Of a stretch of DNA of 64,000 bases, positions 10,996 to 22,010 are shown one piece after another. Under the pieces are notes generated by a model. That model searched no databases, was not told the DNA's origin, and saw nothing but the letters and a program-made list of their open reading frames with translations. Origin of the DNA: Henckelia pumila (lineage: Eukaryota > Streptophyta > Magnoliopsida > Lamiales > Gesneriaceae); the NCBI RefSeq assembly GCF_033568475.1, contig NC_133122.1:145528861-145592860 (forward strand). The letters are read 5' to 3'. The translations under genes and the position numbers were made by a program. Each line of letters starts with the position of its first letter. Position 1 is the first letter of the stretch.

Positions 10996-11840
10996 ACGTC
11001 TAATTTATTTGAATTAATCTAAAAAAACTATAGAAAACATGGCCTGGATATATACACAAACGTTTTGTTCAACCAATATGTTGTGATTCCACAATAATCC
11101 AAGACAAGTATTAAATGAAGAATTGATAAATCACCATCAAAACTGAAATAATCAGTTTTCGATTAATCACACGAAACTTAATGATAAAACAAAAAGTAAA
11201 GAACACAAGATTTACATGGTTTGGCCCAAAATTAGCCTACGTCCACGGGTGGAGCAAATCTTATTGAGAGACTGGAGTATTACAAGTACACCGTAAGTTA
11301 CACCTTCCAGAACTCAACACAAACACAACTGAAATCAAAGCTTTGATTCCATTGATTTCTCTCGCAGTCGCTCGTGTTCAAACCGCTTTAGAATTCACTT
11401 ACTAAGTTGGTATAAAAAACCTCTCCTTTGCCTTGCTCGACTGACTGAAATATATATGAAGTAGACTGATGTTGACGTGTAACTGCTTGCATATCCTCCT
11501 AAAACATTCTCTGACATATTCTTGATGTGCGCCGACAATACACTGACAATCACTAACAACCTTGTACTATCTGCGAAGAGGACTGAGTGATCATTGGCCA
11601 GTTGGCCAATCAATCGAGCAGATGTCAAACTGAACATTCCCAGACTGATTTCCTCTCCGCAACTTACTTGAGTCTCAACTAACTCCAGCTATGGAATACC
11701 AAGACTGATCCAGTCAATGTTACATCGACGGCTTCCCTTCTTCAGTTTAGTCTCTCTCCTCAGCTGCTCCAATATGTCTAGTTTTGGTGTTCAGTTTGGT
11801 GTTCAGTCTAGTAATCAGTTTGGCTTGTCACTTCATTTTT

Positions 11841-12856
11841 GGGAAAAGTATACTTTTAGTCCTGTAATTTGCACATTTTTCATTTTTGGTCCTGTTAAAA
11901 ATAAAATTTCAACTTTAGTCCTGTAACTTGCATTCTTTTTTTCATTTTTGGTCCTATTAACATTGAATTCGCATTTTTAGTCCTATAACTTTCATGATTT
12001 TTCCACTTTAAGTCCTGTTAACATTGAATTTACAATTTTAGTCTGGTAACTTGCATTTTTTTTTTTTTGGGTTTAGTTTTGATATATAATATGAAATCGA
12101 AAATTAAACAAAAAAAAAATGACTCATTTAGATTAATAGTTTTATTTATATTATGCATTTTATAAGATGATATTTAGTGTAAAAAATTTTCGAATAAGTT
12201 TTAATTGAATTTTTGTTGATTCATTTAAATTCTAAAAGTTTTAAAATATGTGAATAATAATATATTATGAATAAAAATATAAGAAATTATGAAATTTTTT
12301 GGGTTTAGTTTTGATATATAATATGAAATCAAAAACTTAACTGAAAAAAATGATTCATTTAGATTAATAGTTTTATTTATATTATGTATTTTATAAGATG
12401 ATATTTAGTGTAAAAAAATTTCGAATAATTTTTAGTTGAATTTTTGTTGATTCATTTAAATTCTAAAAGTTTTAAAATATGTGAATAATAATATATTATG
12501 AATAAAAATATAAAAAAGTATGAAATTTATTAAATTTAAAATATAAATTAATTGATAATATGAATAAAAATAAAAATATAAGGAAGTTACAAGATTAAAA
12601 AAATGAAAATTCAATGTAAAAGGGACTAAAAATAAAAAGAAATGCAAGTTATCGGACTAAAATTGTAAATTCAATGTTAACAGGACTTAAAGTGAAAAAA
12701 TCATGAAAGTTACAGGACTAAAAATGCGAATTCAATGTTAATAGGACCAAAAATAAAAAAAAATGCAAGTTACATGACTAAAATTGCAAATTTACTTTTA
12801 GCAGGATCAAAAATGAAAAATGTGCAAATTATAGGATCAAAAGTGTACTTTTCCCC
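11841..12856. mobile_element. Non-autonomous long-TIR MULE nested in the LTR of element B
   Basis: The ends are GGGAAAAGTATACTTTTAGT and, inverted, GGGGAAAAGTACACTTTTGA. The terminal inverted repeats extend about 200 bp or more and are made of degenerate 45-50 bp units (TTTTAGTCCTGTAACTTGCA-like alternating with TTTTGGTCCTGTTAACATTG-like). Flanks TTCATTTTT (11832-11840) and TTCAGTTTTT (12857-12866) match the single uninterrupted site in the other LTR, giving an approximately 9-bp target duplication as for Mutator-like elements. The centre is a 233-bp direct duplication (starting near 12068 and 12301). No transposase is present. Confidence 0.82.
12068..12532 (+). repeat. 233-bp tandem duplication in the MULE core
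   Basis: GGGTTTAGTTTTGATATAT starts both copies, at 12068 and 12301. They run in parallel through TCATTTAGATTAATAG and GTGAATAATAATATATTATG with few differences. Confidence 0.8.
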
Positions 12857-13497
12857 TTCAGTTTTTGGCAAGGTACCAATTCCCACTATCAGTCTCTTTT
12901 CCTCAGTTCAGTTTAGGTCTTCCCTCAACTGAGACCAGCCAGATTTGTAGACACACCAGTTTAACAAATCTCTACCTTGTCTCATAAATGCCTCCACCGA
13001 AACCCCCCTTTCAGTTTCCTCCTGATAAGGGCCCATCCACCATTCCAATAAGTTCCAAACAATGTTTTAACTTCGACAGAGGTAGTGGTTTGGTCATTGC
13101 ATCCACGGGATTTTCTTCAGTCCTGATTTTCTCCAATTTCACTTCTCCCTTAGAGACTAAATCTCTAACAAAGTGTAACTGGATGTCGATGTTCTTGGAC
13201 CTATCATGAAATATTTGGTGTTTTGACAGATGAATTGCACTTTGGTTATCGCAGTAGATAATAACTGGTTCCTGCTCCATTCCAAGATCAGTTATCATTC
13301 CTCTTAACCAAATTGCTTTCTTGAACCCCTCGGTTACTTACTTACTTCTATATACTCTGCCTCCATCGTTGAAAGTGCTACAACTGACTGTAGGATTTAC
13401 TTCCAGCTTACGGTAGTTCCAAAGACAGTGAATACCAGCCCTGTAAGAGACTTCTTGTTATCTAGATTTCCAGCATAATCTGAGTCAACATATCCCG

Positions 13498-15765
13498 TGT
13501 AAGGACCCGATATTCATTTGTTAATTAATTTGTGTGTTAAAAATATGTATGAATAAATATCTGTTTATAGACGATATTAAAATGCATATTTTATTTATAG
13601 AGCACACATGAGTTGAAATAACTCAAATTTGGGTCAAGTTTTAACCCCCGAATGAATAAAAAAATAAGACACACATTAAACCAATGCATATCTAATTAGA
13701 TATGGATATACATATACAGATATATGATAAATATTATATTATACTTCATCGGTTTTCTCTCTCTTCGTGCGTATCGTTCCCTTTTGTTTCTTTTCTTCAA
13801 ATTTCTTCATCGCTTCAAATCGCCGTAACTTTTTCGTCGGTTATCGATTTTAAAAAATAAATATAGTTCCGGAATCCTTGCGACGAGAGCTTTCTTTTGA
13901 TACCAATTTCGTAAGGTTTCGTCGCTGTATCGAGAACTCGATTCCGACCAGCCGTCGCCTTTTCGCCGTTTTGCCGTCGCCGATCGCCGCCTAGGGCAAG
14001 AGGAGGTGGTTTAAGTTGTGTTCGGCCATATTCGAGGTCTGGGAGGTATAATTTCGAATTTAGGGTTTCGAATTTTGGGGATTTCGATTCAAATTACTTC
14101 CAACTATTGATATTTGAATTATTATTGGTTGAAGGTTAATTATTGGACTCGGTTGGAGGTATTGGCTATTTTTCAGAAATTATAGGAGTATTATTTTGAA
14201 TTTCCAGATTTATTTTAATTGGAAATTTTGAATTTTAGGATTCTTGAAATCAATTTTTAGATGTTTTGATGTGCTAGAATTGATATATATAATATTCAGA
14301 ATTTTTGGAAATTTTTTGGAAATTTCAGAATTCTGAAAAATTGGGTATTTTGACCCTTAGAGTTGATTATTTGATATTCGACTATTGATAGGAAGATTTA
14401 ATATAAAATATGGATATTTTGAAATGTTAGTTTGATTTGTAGACTTTGTTTTAACATTTCAAAATATCCATATTTTATATTAAATCTTCCTATCAATAGT
14501 CGAATATCAAGACTTTGTTTTAATAATTTTCAGATTTGTAAACAGAAAATAAGAATTGATGTGAAATACATGGTTCTCCACAGGATTGGACTATTCGAGA
14601 ATTACTTGAGATATTTTTGTGATAAATTAAGTGTTGGTTGAGGTACGTATGAACTGTTTATATTACGACGCCTATAATGACATGTAATGATATTAAGTAT
14701 TTTTTAAATGAGTGATTATGTGTTTTATGTGCTTATTGAATTTATATGTTTGCATTCACTCATTTACATTGATTGTTAATGTGCAAAATTGAGAATAATC
14801 CCTATTTTTTTTAATAAAATAAAATAAATTTCAAATACATTTTTATTGGAAATATTAAGGGATATTCGTCAAATAAGCATGTTAACAGTTTTTCATAGCA
14901 CGTTGAGCCTTGACTCCTTTGATTGCTATTGATATTGATCTCTTGAGATATATTGAGTCGTCGATGGAGAGAGTGACATTATTAAGTGCACTCCTGAGTT
15001 AGCACGAGACCGAGCGGGTAGCAACCGTGCTCTCGATGCTACGTACGACACTCCTGATGACAGCATGAGACCGGACGGGTAGCTCTTGTCGCCCTCGATG
15101 CTATGTGTGTGGATTAGCGGTGATGATTCGAGGTCTGCTGCATTTCTGGCATGGGTGGCCACTGAGATTATTGTGATACGATTATTTGGACTTCATTTGG
15201 TATCTCTTATTCTATTGATACCTGTCACGCATTATATTGCATTTCATTGCATTGTACTTGATTTTATTCATGTCAGTTATATTTGTCGTAATTTCCTAGT
15301 TTTCCGATCCCTGTTTTCTTTTTATGATGTGGTTGTTTGTGATTCCAGAGGGATTTGATGCATTTGGTGGAGCGTCATCTAGTAACACCCAATGAGTCGA
15401 GCGTGGAGTCAAGTTCCCAGATATATGTATATATCATATTAGCGAATTTTATATTTACCGGGGACATGCCCTGTGTATCTGTATTGATAGGGTTTACTTT
15501 GTTTTGGATTTGTTGGTGTGATCGAGTCTTGCCGGCTATGCATGTGTTTAGTCCTGGCCAGTGCGGCTATAGCTTTGTAAATTGGTGTTGTGACTCTATT
15601 TTCGAGTATATATTGTTGGTTGTTTTGTACAGGTTTTTGGGATGTCCTATTTACGAATAGGTAATGCCGAATTTTTTGTAGGCCCAAAACGCAAATTTTT
15701 AACTCGTTTTCGTTGTTTACATTAATTAATCCTGGTTGTTTGCTCATTAAATATAAATCAGGACA
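13498..15765 (+). mobile_element. LTR-like (solo LTR, gypsy-type) insertion in copia B pol
   Basis: A 2268-bp block with TG...CA ends (TGTAAGGACCCG at left, AAATCAGGACA at right) splits the copia RNase H frame. The content is typical of a large gypsy LTR: a pyrimidine-rich promoter-like part with TCTTCAAATCGCCGTAAC, GC-richer central motifs, and a TTTACCGGGGACATGCCCTG segment. No internal domain, primer site or second LTR is seen, so it is best read as a solo LTR. The flanks read TCCCG/TGGGC: the copia sequence is resumed without a 5-bp duplication, which is unusual. A perfect 59-bp inverted repeat lies inside. Confidence 0.6.
14371..14510. repeat. Perfect 59-bp inverted repeat with 22-bp loop
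   Basis: Left arm 14371-14429 (starting TTGATATTCGACTATTG, ending GAAATGTTA) and right arm 14452-14510 are exact reverse complements. GACTTTGTTTTAA also appears both in the loop region (14442) and right after the right arm (14511), so arm and flank were copied together. Confidence 0.95.
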
Positions 15766-16479
15766 TGGGCCCTCTCACCCCGTCACAGGCGACTGATCAC
15801 TTCTCTGTTTCTTGAATAGCATCCCGAGGTCGACTGAACCCTTTAGATATAGCAATGTCCACTTGAGTGCCTCCCAATGAGTTTTCTCTATATTCGCCAT
15901 GAATCTTGACACCATACTGATGGATTAGGCAAGATCAGGTGCTACACCATTCCATACATGATACTCCCCACCCAATAGCATATGAAATTTTTAGCATTTA
16001 TTCCTTTTCTATATCAGTTGAGGGTGACTGATCACTGGACAGTCTCAGGTGTTGGCCAAGCAGGGTCCCAACTAATTTTGCCTCATGCATATTAAACCTC
16101 TGAATCACCTTATGCAGATATTATTTTTGACTAAGAAACAAGATCTTTTCCTTCGGTACCTGATGATCTCCATGCCCAAGATCTTCCTAGATTCCCCAAG
16201 GTCCTTCATCTCAAATTCGGAATTCATTCGAGCCTTCAGGTCTTTGATTTCAGTTTTTCTTGTGCTAGCTATGAGCATGTCATCAACATACAACAGTAGG
16301 TAGGTTTTAGCATGACCTTCTTCTTCCTTGTAGTACACACAACTATCAAAACTACTCCTCCTGAACTCTACCTTCATCATAAACTCGTCAAACCTCAAGT
16401 ACCACTGTCTAGATCTCGGCTTAAGCCTATAGAGAGACTTCTTGCATAAACACACTTTTCCTTGAGCATTTGGAGGTGT

Positions 16480-17262
16480 TTACCCTTGAGGAATTTCCAT
16501 AAATATTGTCTCCTCAAGACCTCCATGTAAGAACGCTGTATTGACATCCAGCTGATCCAGCTCAAGGTCTAATTGTGTAGTAATGGCCAGGATCAGTCTT
16601 ATGGAAGTGTGTTTCACTACTGAAGAGTATATCTCATTAACATCAATTCCTTCAACTTGGGAATACCTTTTTGCCACTAATCGTGCCTTGAATTTGACCT
16701 TGTCAACTGCTGTAGTGTCTTCTTTAATTTTGAAGATCCACTTGCAGCCTAGGACCCTCTGCCCCTTTGGTTTCTCCACCAAGTTCTAGGTCTCATTCTT
16801 GATTAGTGATTGGAGTTCCTCATCCATGGCCTTCTTCCAGTTATCCTTGAATTCACTGCTCATTACACTCTTATAAGATGAAGGTTCATCATACTTCACT
16901 TGCTTCGCGGTACTCAGTGCATGAGATATCATGTTAGCTTCTCCAAATATCACCAGGCATCGAATCTCCCTTCTTTGTCTATCATTTGCTACTTTATAAG
17001 ATATCAACTAATCAGTTTCCTAAGGATCTTCAGTTTCACGGACTCGACAGATTTGATCATCCAGTTGAGGATCAGTTTCATGACTCAACTGATCATGTTG
17101 TAGCTCCACCTTAACTGGTGATTCCTCCAAACTCGCAGTTCCTTCCTCAGTGACCTCTTTTCCAAGATTATAGCCCATCCTTGTCTCATCAAAATTAACA
17201 TCTCTGGTATTAAAACAATTAGGCCCTGTGTTTTCTAGATTCCATACTTTATAGCCCTTCAC
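16480..17262 (-). pseudogene. Copia B reverse transcriptase N-terminal part
   Basis: 17007-16786 encodes the N-terminal approach to the RT (SVMSSEFKDNWKKAMDEELQ). 16782-16480 encodes the classical copia RT core start (LGCKWIFKIKEDT, FKARLVAKRYSQVEGIDV, LDVNTAFLHGGLEE). A stop lies near 16785. 17262-17020 is the variable region between integrase and RT (VWNLENTGPNCFNTRDVNFDE). Confidence 0.85.
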
Positions 17263-18154
17263 TCCTCAGGGTAACCTATAAAGATGCACTTCAAAGCTCT
17301 CGGTTCCGATTTGTCTTGCTTCATGTGAGCATATGCCAGACAACCAAAGACCCTTAAGTTTGAGTAATCAATTGTAGTTCCATTCCACTGTTCCATAGGT
17401 TTTTTGAATCCCAAGCTACTTGATGGGCATCTATTCACCAAGTAAGCAGCAGTTGCAAGAGCCTCACCCCAAAAACTCTTTGACAGCCTTGCATTTAGGA
17501 TCAAACACCTGAATCCTTCTAAAAGCATTCCGTTCATTCTTTCAGCTACTCAATTTTGCTGAGGTGTTCCTAGCACTATGATATGTCTTGAAATTCCCCT
17601 TGAGCTCCACAAGTCCTTGAATTCCTTAGATAAGAATTCCAAACCATTGTCAGTCCTCAAGTATTTCACTCTGTGTCCAGTTTTGTTTTCAGTTTGGAGC
17701 AGCCATTCCTTGAATCTTCCAGCTGCTTCATCCTTAGACTTCAGCAAGCATACCCACACTCTTCTAGTGTAGTCATAAATAATAGACATGAAGTATCGAC
17801 TGCCTCCGTGAGTTTGTGATTTTGAGGGACCCCAAAGGTCTGAGTGAATGTACTCTAAAGGCTTAGTCGAGGTGTGTTGAGCACTTCCAAATGACACTCA
17901 TTTAGCCTTCCCTAGAATACAATAATTGCAGAACTCTAGTTTTTTATCTTATCCTAACCCAGTAGCCCTTGTTTGGACAATTCCAACAACCCCTTTTCAC
18001 TGACATGACCTAATCTCATGTGCCACAATTTGGTTCTATTCTCCTTATCATGCACCATAGTTGATCCACCAATTATGGTCTCGGCTTGTAGCACATATAG
18101 AAAATTGATCCTCAAACTTTTCATCACCACCATAGGTCCTTTCATCACCTTCAT
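17259..18154 (-). pseudogene. Copia B integrase
   Basis: In element order: the GAG-pre-integrase motif (KLWHMRLGHVSEKGLLELSK, about 18040), the integrase core with its first Asp region HSDLWGPSK and the second Asp in RTDNGLEF (17897-17550), and the C-terminal part (SFWGEALATAAYLVNRCPS; RVFGCLAYAH) at 17537-17259. A zinc-binding HHCC part is degraded around 17900-17960. Stops and frameshifts separate the pieces. Confidence 0.85.
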
Positions 18155-18342
18155 GACACCATTCTCAGCCTAGTATATTCAGTTGTATCCAGAATGCCCA
18201 ATGAAATAAGGTTCCTCTTCAGTTATGGGAAAAAACTTACATTAGTTAAGGTTCTAGTCACCCGATCGTGCATATGCAAACTAATTAAGCATATTCCCTT
18301 GACTCTGCAAGATTTATCATTTCCCAGAAGAACTAACCCTTG

Positions 18343-19290
18343 TTATTCTTCCACCAGTTCAATAAACCGAGCCTTAACTGGACACATATGGAAGGTGCAT
18401 CCTGAGTCTAGAATCCACTCAGTTTTTAAACCTTCATCTGTCATCATCAAACCCTCGGCATCAGCATATCCTTCTAATATGTTAGCTGATTTACCTACCT
18501 CCTTTGATTTGTCCAGAGACTTCTTATTCTTCTCGCACAGTCCCTCTTGAAGTGTCCTTCCTTCCGACAGATGAAGCACTTGAGCTTGGGTCTGCTCTTT
18601 GACCTTCCTCTTGGTTTATTTGAACTTTGTGACCTCTTATCAGTTCTCCCCTTGAAGCAGACTTTCACTCGGGATATTGCCACTGATATGCAACTTCCGT
18701 TGTAACTCCTTGGACTGAATAGTCGACTGAACTTCCTACAAGGTGATCGACTGATCATTTCCATACAGCATTGCATCCTTGAAATTTTCATAGGATTTTG
18801 GCAGTGCATTGAGCAAGATCAACGCCTTATCCTCCTCTTCCAGTTTCACCTCTACATTTTCCAAGTGATCCAAGATTTTAATGAACTCATCTATATGATC
18901 TTCGATGTTCTTCCCATATTGAACCTTGAAAGAGTATAATCTCTGCTTTATGTAGAGTCTATTTGCAAGGGACTTGGTCATGTAGATATTTTCCAGTTTC
19001 TGCCACATAGAAGAAGCTGGCCTTTTTTTTTGCTACCTCCCTTAAAGGTTTGTTTCCTCGACACAATATAATTGCACACTATGCCTTTTCCAGGTTGTCT
19101 TCCTTCTCCTTCTCCTTTTCCTTCTCCTTCTCCTTCTCCTTCTCGCTCAAGGTAGATGACATTTTTTCCTTGGTCTTTAATGCTTCTGCCACCCCTGCTG
19201 CATCAAGATATCCCTCATCTTGATTCTCCACATAGCAAAATCATTATTTCCTGTGAATTTCTCAATATCAAACTTCATTGATCCAGCCAT
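18343..19290 (-). pseudogene. Copia B gag and protease
   Basis: The gag start is ATG 19290 (MAGSMKFDIEKFTGNNDFAM). A Lys-Glu repeat follows, encoded by the CTTCTC-like run at 19097-19145, then a UBN2/retrotransposon gag domain (MWQKLENIYMTKSLANRLY, 19008-18736) and a zinc knuckle CFICRKEGHFKRDC (C-x2-C-x4-H-x4-C, about 18575). The protease signature WILDSGCTFHMC follows near 18400. Several frame breaks occur, so it is non-functional. Confidence 0.85.
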
Positions 19291-19325
19291 ACTCTTCCTA
19301 TCTTCCCACAGATGGCGCCAATTTT

Positions 19326-20172
19326 TGTGATTACACAATAATCCAAGACAAGTATTCAATGAAAATTTGATAAATAATCGTCAAAACTAAAATGATCAGT
19401 TTTCGATTAATCACACAAAACTTAAATGATAAGAACAGAAAGTAAAGAACAAAAGATTTACGTGGTTTGGCCCAAAATTAGCCTACGTCCACAGGTGGAG
19501 CAAATATTATTAAGAGACTGGAGTATTACAAGTACACCGTAAGTTACACCTTCCAAAACTCAACACAAAACACAACTGAAATCAAAGCTTTGATTCCTTT
19601 GATTTCCCTCATAGTTGCTTGTGGTTAAACTCTCTAAAATTCACTTACTAACTTGTTAAAAAACCTCTCCTTCGCCTTGCTTGACTGACTGAAATATATA
19701 TGAAGTATTCTGATGTTAACATGTAACTGCTTGCGTACCAACCAGAAACATTCTCTGACACATTATTGATGTGCTACGACAATACACTGACAATCGCTAA
19801 CAACCTTGTACTATCTGTACAGAGGGCTGAGTGATCACTAACCAGTTGACCAATCAGTCGAGCAGATGTCAAACTGAACATTCCCAGATTGATTTCCTCT
19901 TCGCAATTGACTTGAGTCTCGAGTGACTCCAGCTATGGAATACCAAGACTGATCCAGTCAATTTTACTTCGATTGCTTCCCTTCTTCAGTCTAGTCTCTC
20001 TCTTCAGCTACTCCCATATGTCCAGTTTTGGTGTTCAAACTGCAACTAGTTTGGCTTGTCACTTCAGTTTTTGGAAAGGTACCAGTTCCCACTATCAGTA
20101 TGTTTTTCTCAGTTCAATTTAGGTCTTCCTTCAACTGAGATCAGCTAGCTCTGTAGACACATCAGTTTAACA
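19326..20172 (-). repeat. 5' LTR of copia element B
   Basis: 847 bp, TGTGATTACACAATAATCC to CAGTTTAACA on the plus strand. Just left of it is AGATGGCGCCAA (19311-19322), which in element orientation reads TTGGCGCCATCT, a primer-binding-like motif at the expected place. Confidence 0.88.
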
Positions 20173-20468
20173 CAATGAATATATGATAGTTCATCCAATT
20201 ATTTATTTGTTTATCGTAGCTTTTTTATTTTTATTATGATGTGAAAAAGGATGAGCATTCATATTGTATATGACTAGAATTGGCAATTTTTAACTACGAA
20301 AAATTGAATACATATGTAAAACATACTAGCAACAGATGTACATTTATATATTGTAAATAATTTAATTTTTTAATGAAAATTACAATAAATATGAAATTTT
20401 AATGATTTCAAATTAAGAATATATTGATTATAAAACAAAATTACAATAAAATTAATTGAAATGAAAGT
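20173..20468. other. AT-rich spacer
   Basis: About 300 bp of AT-rich DNA between copia element B and the next LTR. Nothing is recognisable in it. Confidence 0.5.
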
Positions 20469-21980
20469 TGTAGTGACCCGAACCGAAATCACATACTAAC
20501 CAGAGTCTAAGTATACAATAACAGTAATAAAAAATCTTAATCAGAGATACTATGGAAAATAAACCAACATACTAAATCAGCGAAAAATAACTGGTAAATA
20601 AATCACAATACGAAGGAATCGTACTTAAGTGAGCAAACATAATCGCTAACTTTGCAATTCAGCCTTGGTCACCAACTAACCTGGGTCTAAGGTAAACCAC
20701 CTGTAACTGCCTCGACGAATGGGGTGTCCAAAAAACACAATAACAAAAACTTGAGTGAACTACGCTCAGAACGTAAAGCACGAGTAAACATACTGATATG
20801 ATGCATACAAAATGAATGAATAAGTATCTGCGTATACTGATCAATCCTGCTCAGAATAGCGCCAAAGTATGAGTAGTACCATCGGGTACTCAAACCACTG
20901 GGTAACTCCTTCACTCCAAACCGGACGTGGATCTACAATGTCCAAGAACACTAGAGTCCACTTGACCCGTCGGCCACTGTGACTCTTAACATCTAACCGT
21001 CCAAAAACAAGGGTTGAGTGACCCTACTGGAAAGGCTTATCTCGAAGGAGAAACAGGCTATGATATATCCACATGCAACATAATATATCAAAGCAGTAAA
21101 TCATGGATCATGGCACATAATATGCAATACATAAGCATGCATACTCGCTAGATATGTCAGTCAGTACTTTACGTCTCTTAACAACTAGCCTAGATGTACC
21201 TAGCATCTACAGTCCATGCCTACAAGCCAAGATAATAGTACTATATCACTAACGCTGGTCTACAAGTCTTAACTATACTAATAACTACTCCCAATAGCTA
21301 CTAAGAGTCTAGACGTATATCTGCGTCCTTTGTCAGCCCACTGATGTCGAAGACCCTGAACAAAGCACAACTCCGCTACAAGCCCCGTAGCACCTCACTA
21401 ATGCTCGGTCCTCAAGTAAAAGGCTAAAACCTTAAGATCGAATATAATCTGATGCGCACTCAAACACATCTAAATACACACTTATTGTGAATATTTATGC
21501 CCCGATTTATAGGCAAGGTTTCGGAAGATCCGATCCCTGGTTCGAAAGCTCCGAACTCGCATGTCTTCCACTTCTTGAATTGCCTCTGATCGGAAACTCC
21601 GATCACCTTCTGAAGCTCCAAACTCCCACTTCAGAAGCTCCGATATGCATGTCTTTCCAGGTGTTTACACATACTTGACACATAGATAGTGCGCATGGCC
21701 TAACTCTTCGGATGTTCAGATATCTTGTTCGGAAGTTCCGATCTGCTTCTGAATTCCTTCGCTTGGTCCGAACACTTCGGACCTTCCGAACTCACACTGG
21801 TCCATGTTCGGACCTTCCAAACTACCCGAGTCAATTTTATATCTTTGACCGTTTTTTGACATCCTGGAGTCGATCTCTTGGTCCGATTGATCATATTAAA
21901 ATATCTTAATCATTTTTTTACTATTCTAAACATCATGATTAACCTACTTAAACACGTAAATTGGATATTGTGTTACTACA
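20469..21980 (-). mobile_element. Solo gypsy-type LTR, minus orientation
   Basis: 1512 bp with TGTAGTGACCCGAACC at left and TGTGTTACTACA at right, an inverted pair TGTAGT...ACTACA typical of plant gypsy LTRs. On the minus strand a TATA box (CCTATAAATC, about 21504-21513) directs transcription leftwards, so the LTR reads right to left. Upstream of that TATA, in U3, lies an array of TCGGAA/TTCCGA palindromes (21520-21830). No internal coding or second LTR is present. The flanks (AAAGT/AATTT) show no convincing duplication. Confidence 0.72.
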
Positions 21981-22010
21981 AATTTAATTTTAGCATGACA
22001 TGAGGTAGTC

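Larger units (their letters stand above)
11082..12966 (-). repeat. 3' LTR of copia element B, interrupted by a MULE
   Basis: It begins TGTGATTCCACAATAATCC and ends CAGTTTAACA on the plus strand, matching 19326-20172 closely except for an insertion at 11841-12856. Without the insert and its duplicated target it is about 860 bp. Confidence 0.88.
13011..16455 (-). pseudogene. Copia B RT C-terminus and RNase H, split by an insertion
   Basis: Minus-strand pieces. 16455-16105 encodes the second half of RT, with the catalytic YVDDML and the DLGESRKILGMEI motif. 16104-15766 and 13497-13299 hold mutated linker and the start of RNase H (YVDSDYAGNLDNKKS). 13298-13011 encodes the RNase H end (VIIYCDNQSAIHLSKH, DAMTKPLP). 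The 13498-15765 insertion falls exactly between the TG and YVDSDYAG codons. Frames shift several times, so the enzyme cannot be made. Confidence 0.85.
11082..20172 (-). mobile_element. Copia element B (TNT1/Tork-like), minus strand, with two nested insertions
   Basis: Two LTRs of about 850 bp bracket a complete but broken gag-pol on the minus strand. The order in element direction is left LTR (20172-19326), TTGGCGCCATCTGTGG primer-binding-like site, gag, protease, integrase, RT, RNase H, a GGTGGAGGC purine-rich stretch and right LTR (12966-11082). A 1.0 kb MULE sits in the right LTR and a 2.27 kb LTR-like sequence in the RNase H coding part. The bordering bases (TATGT left, CAATG right) do not form a clear duplication. 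Confidence 0.9.

Noticed and set aside
19090-19150. CTTCTC microsatellite
   Set aside because: On the minus strand it encodes the Lys-Glu repeat of the copia B gag in frame, so it belongs to that gene.
21520-21830. Heat-shock element cluster
   Set aside because: The TTCGGAAGTTCCGA motifs place GAA and TTC one base apart, while heat-shock elements need two. Reported instead as an unassigned palindrome array.
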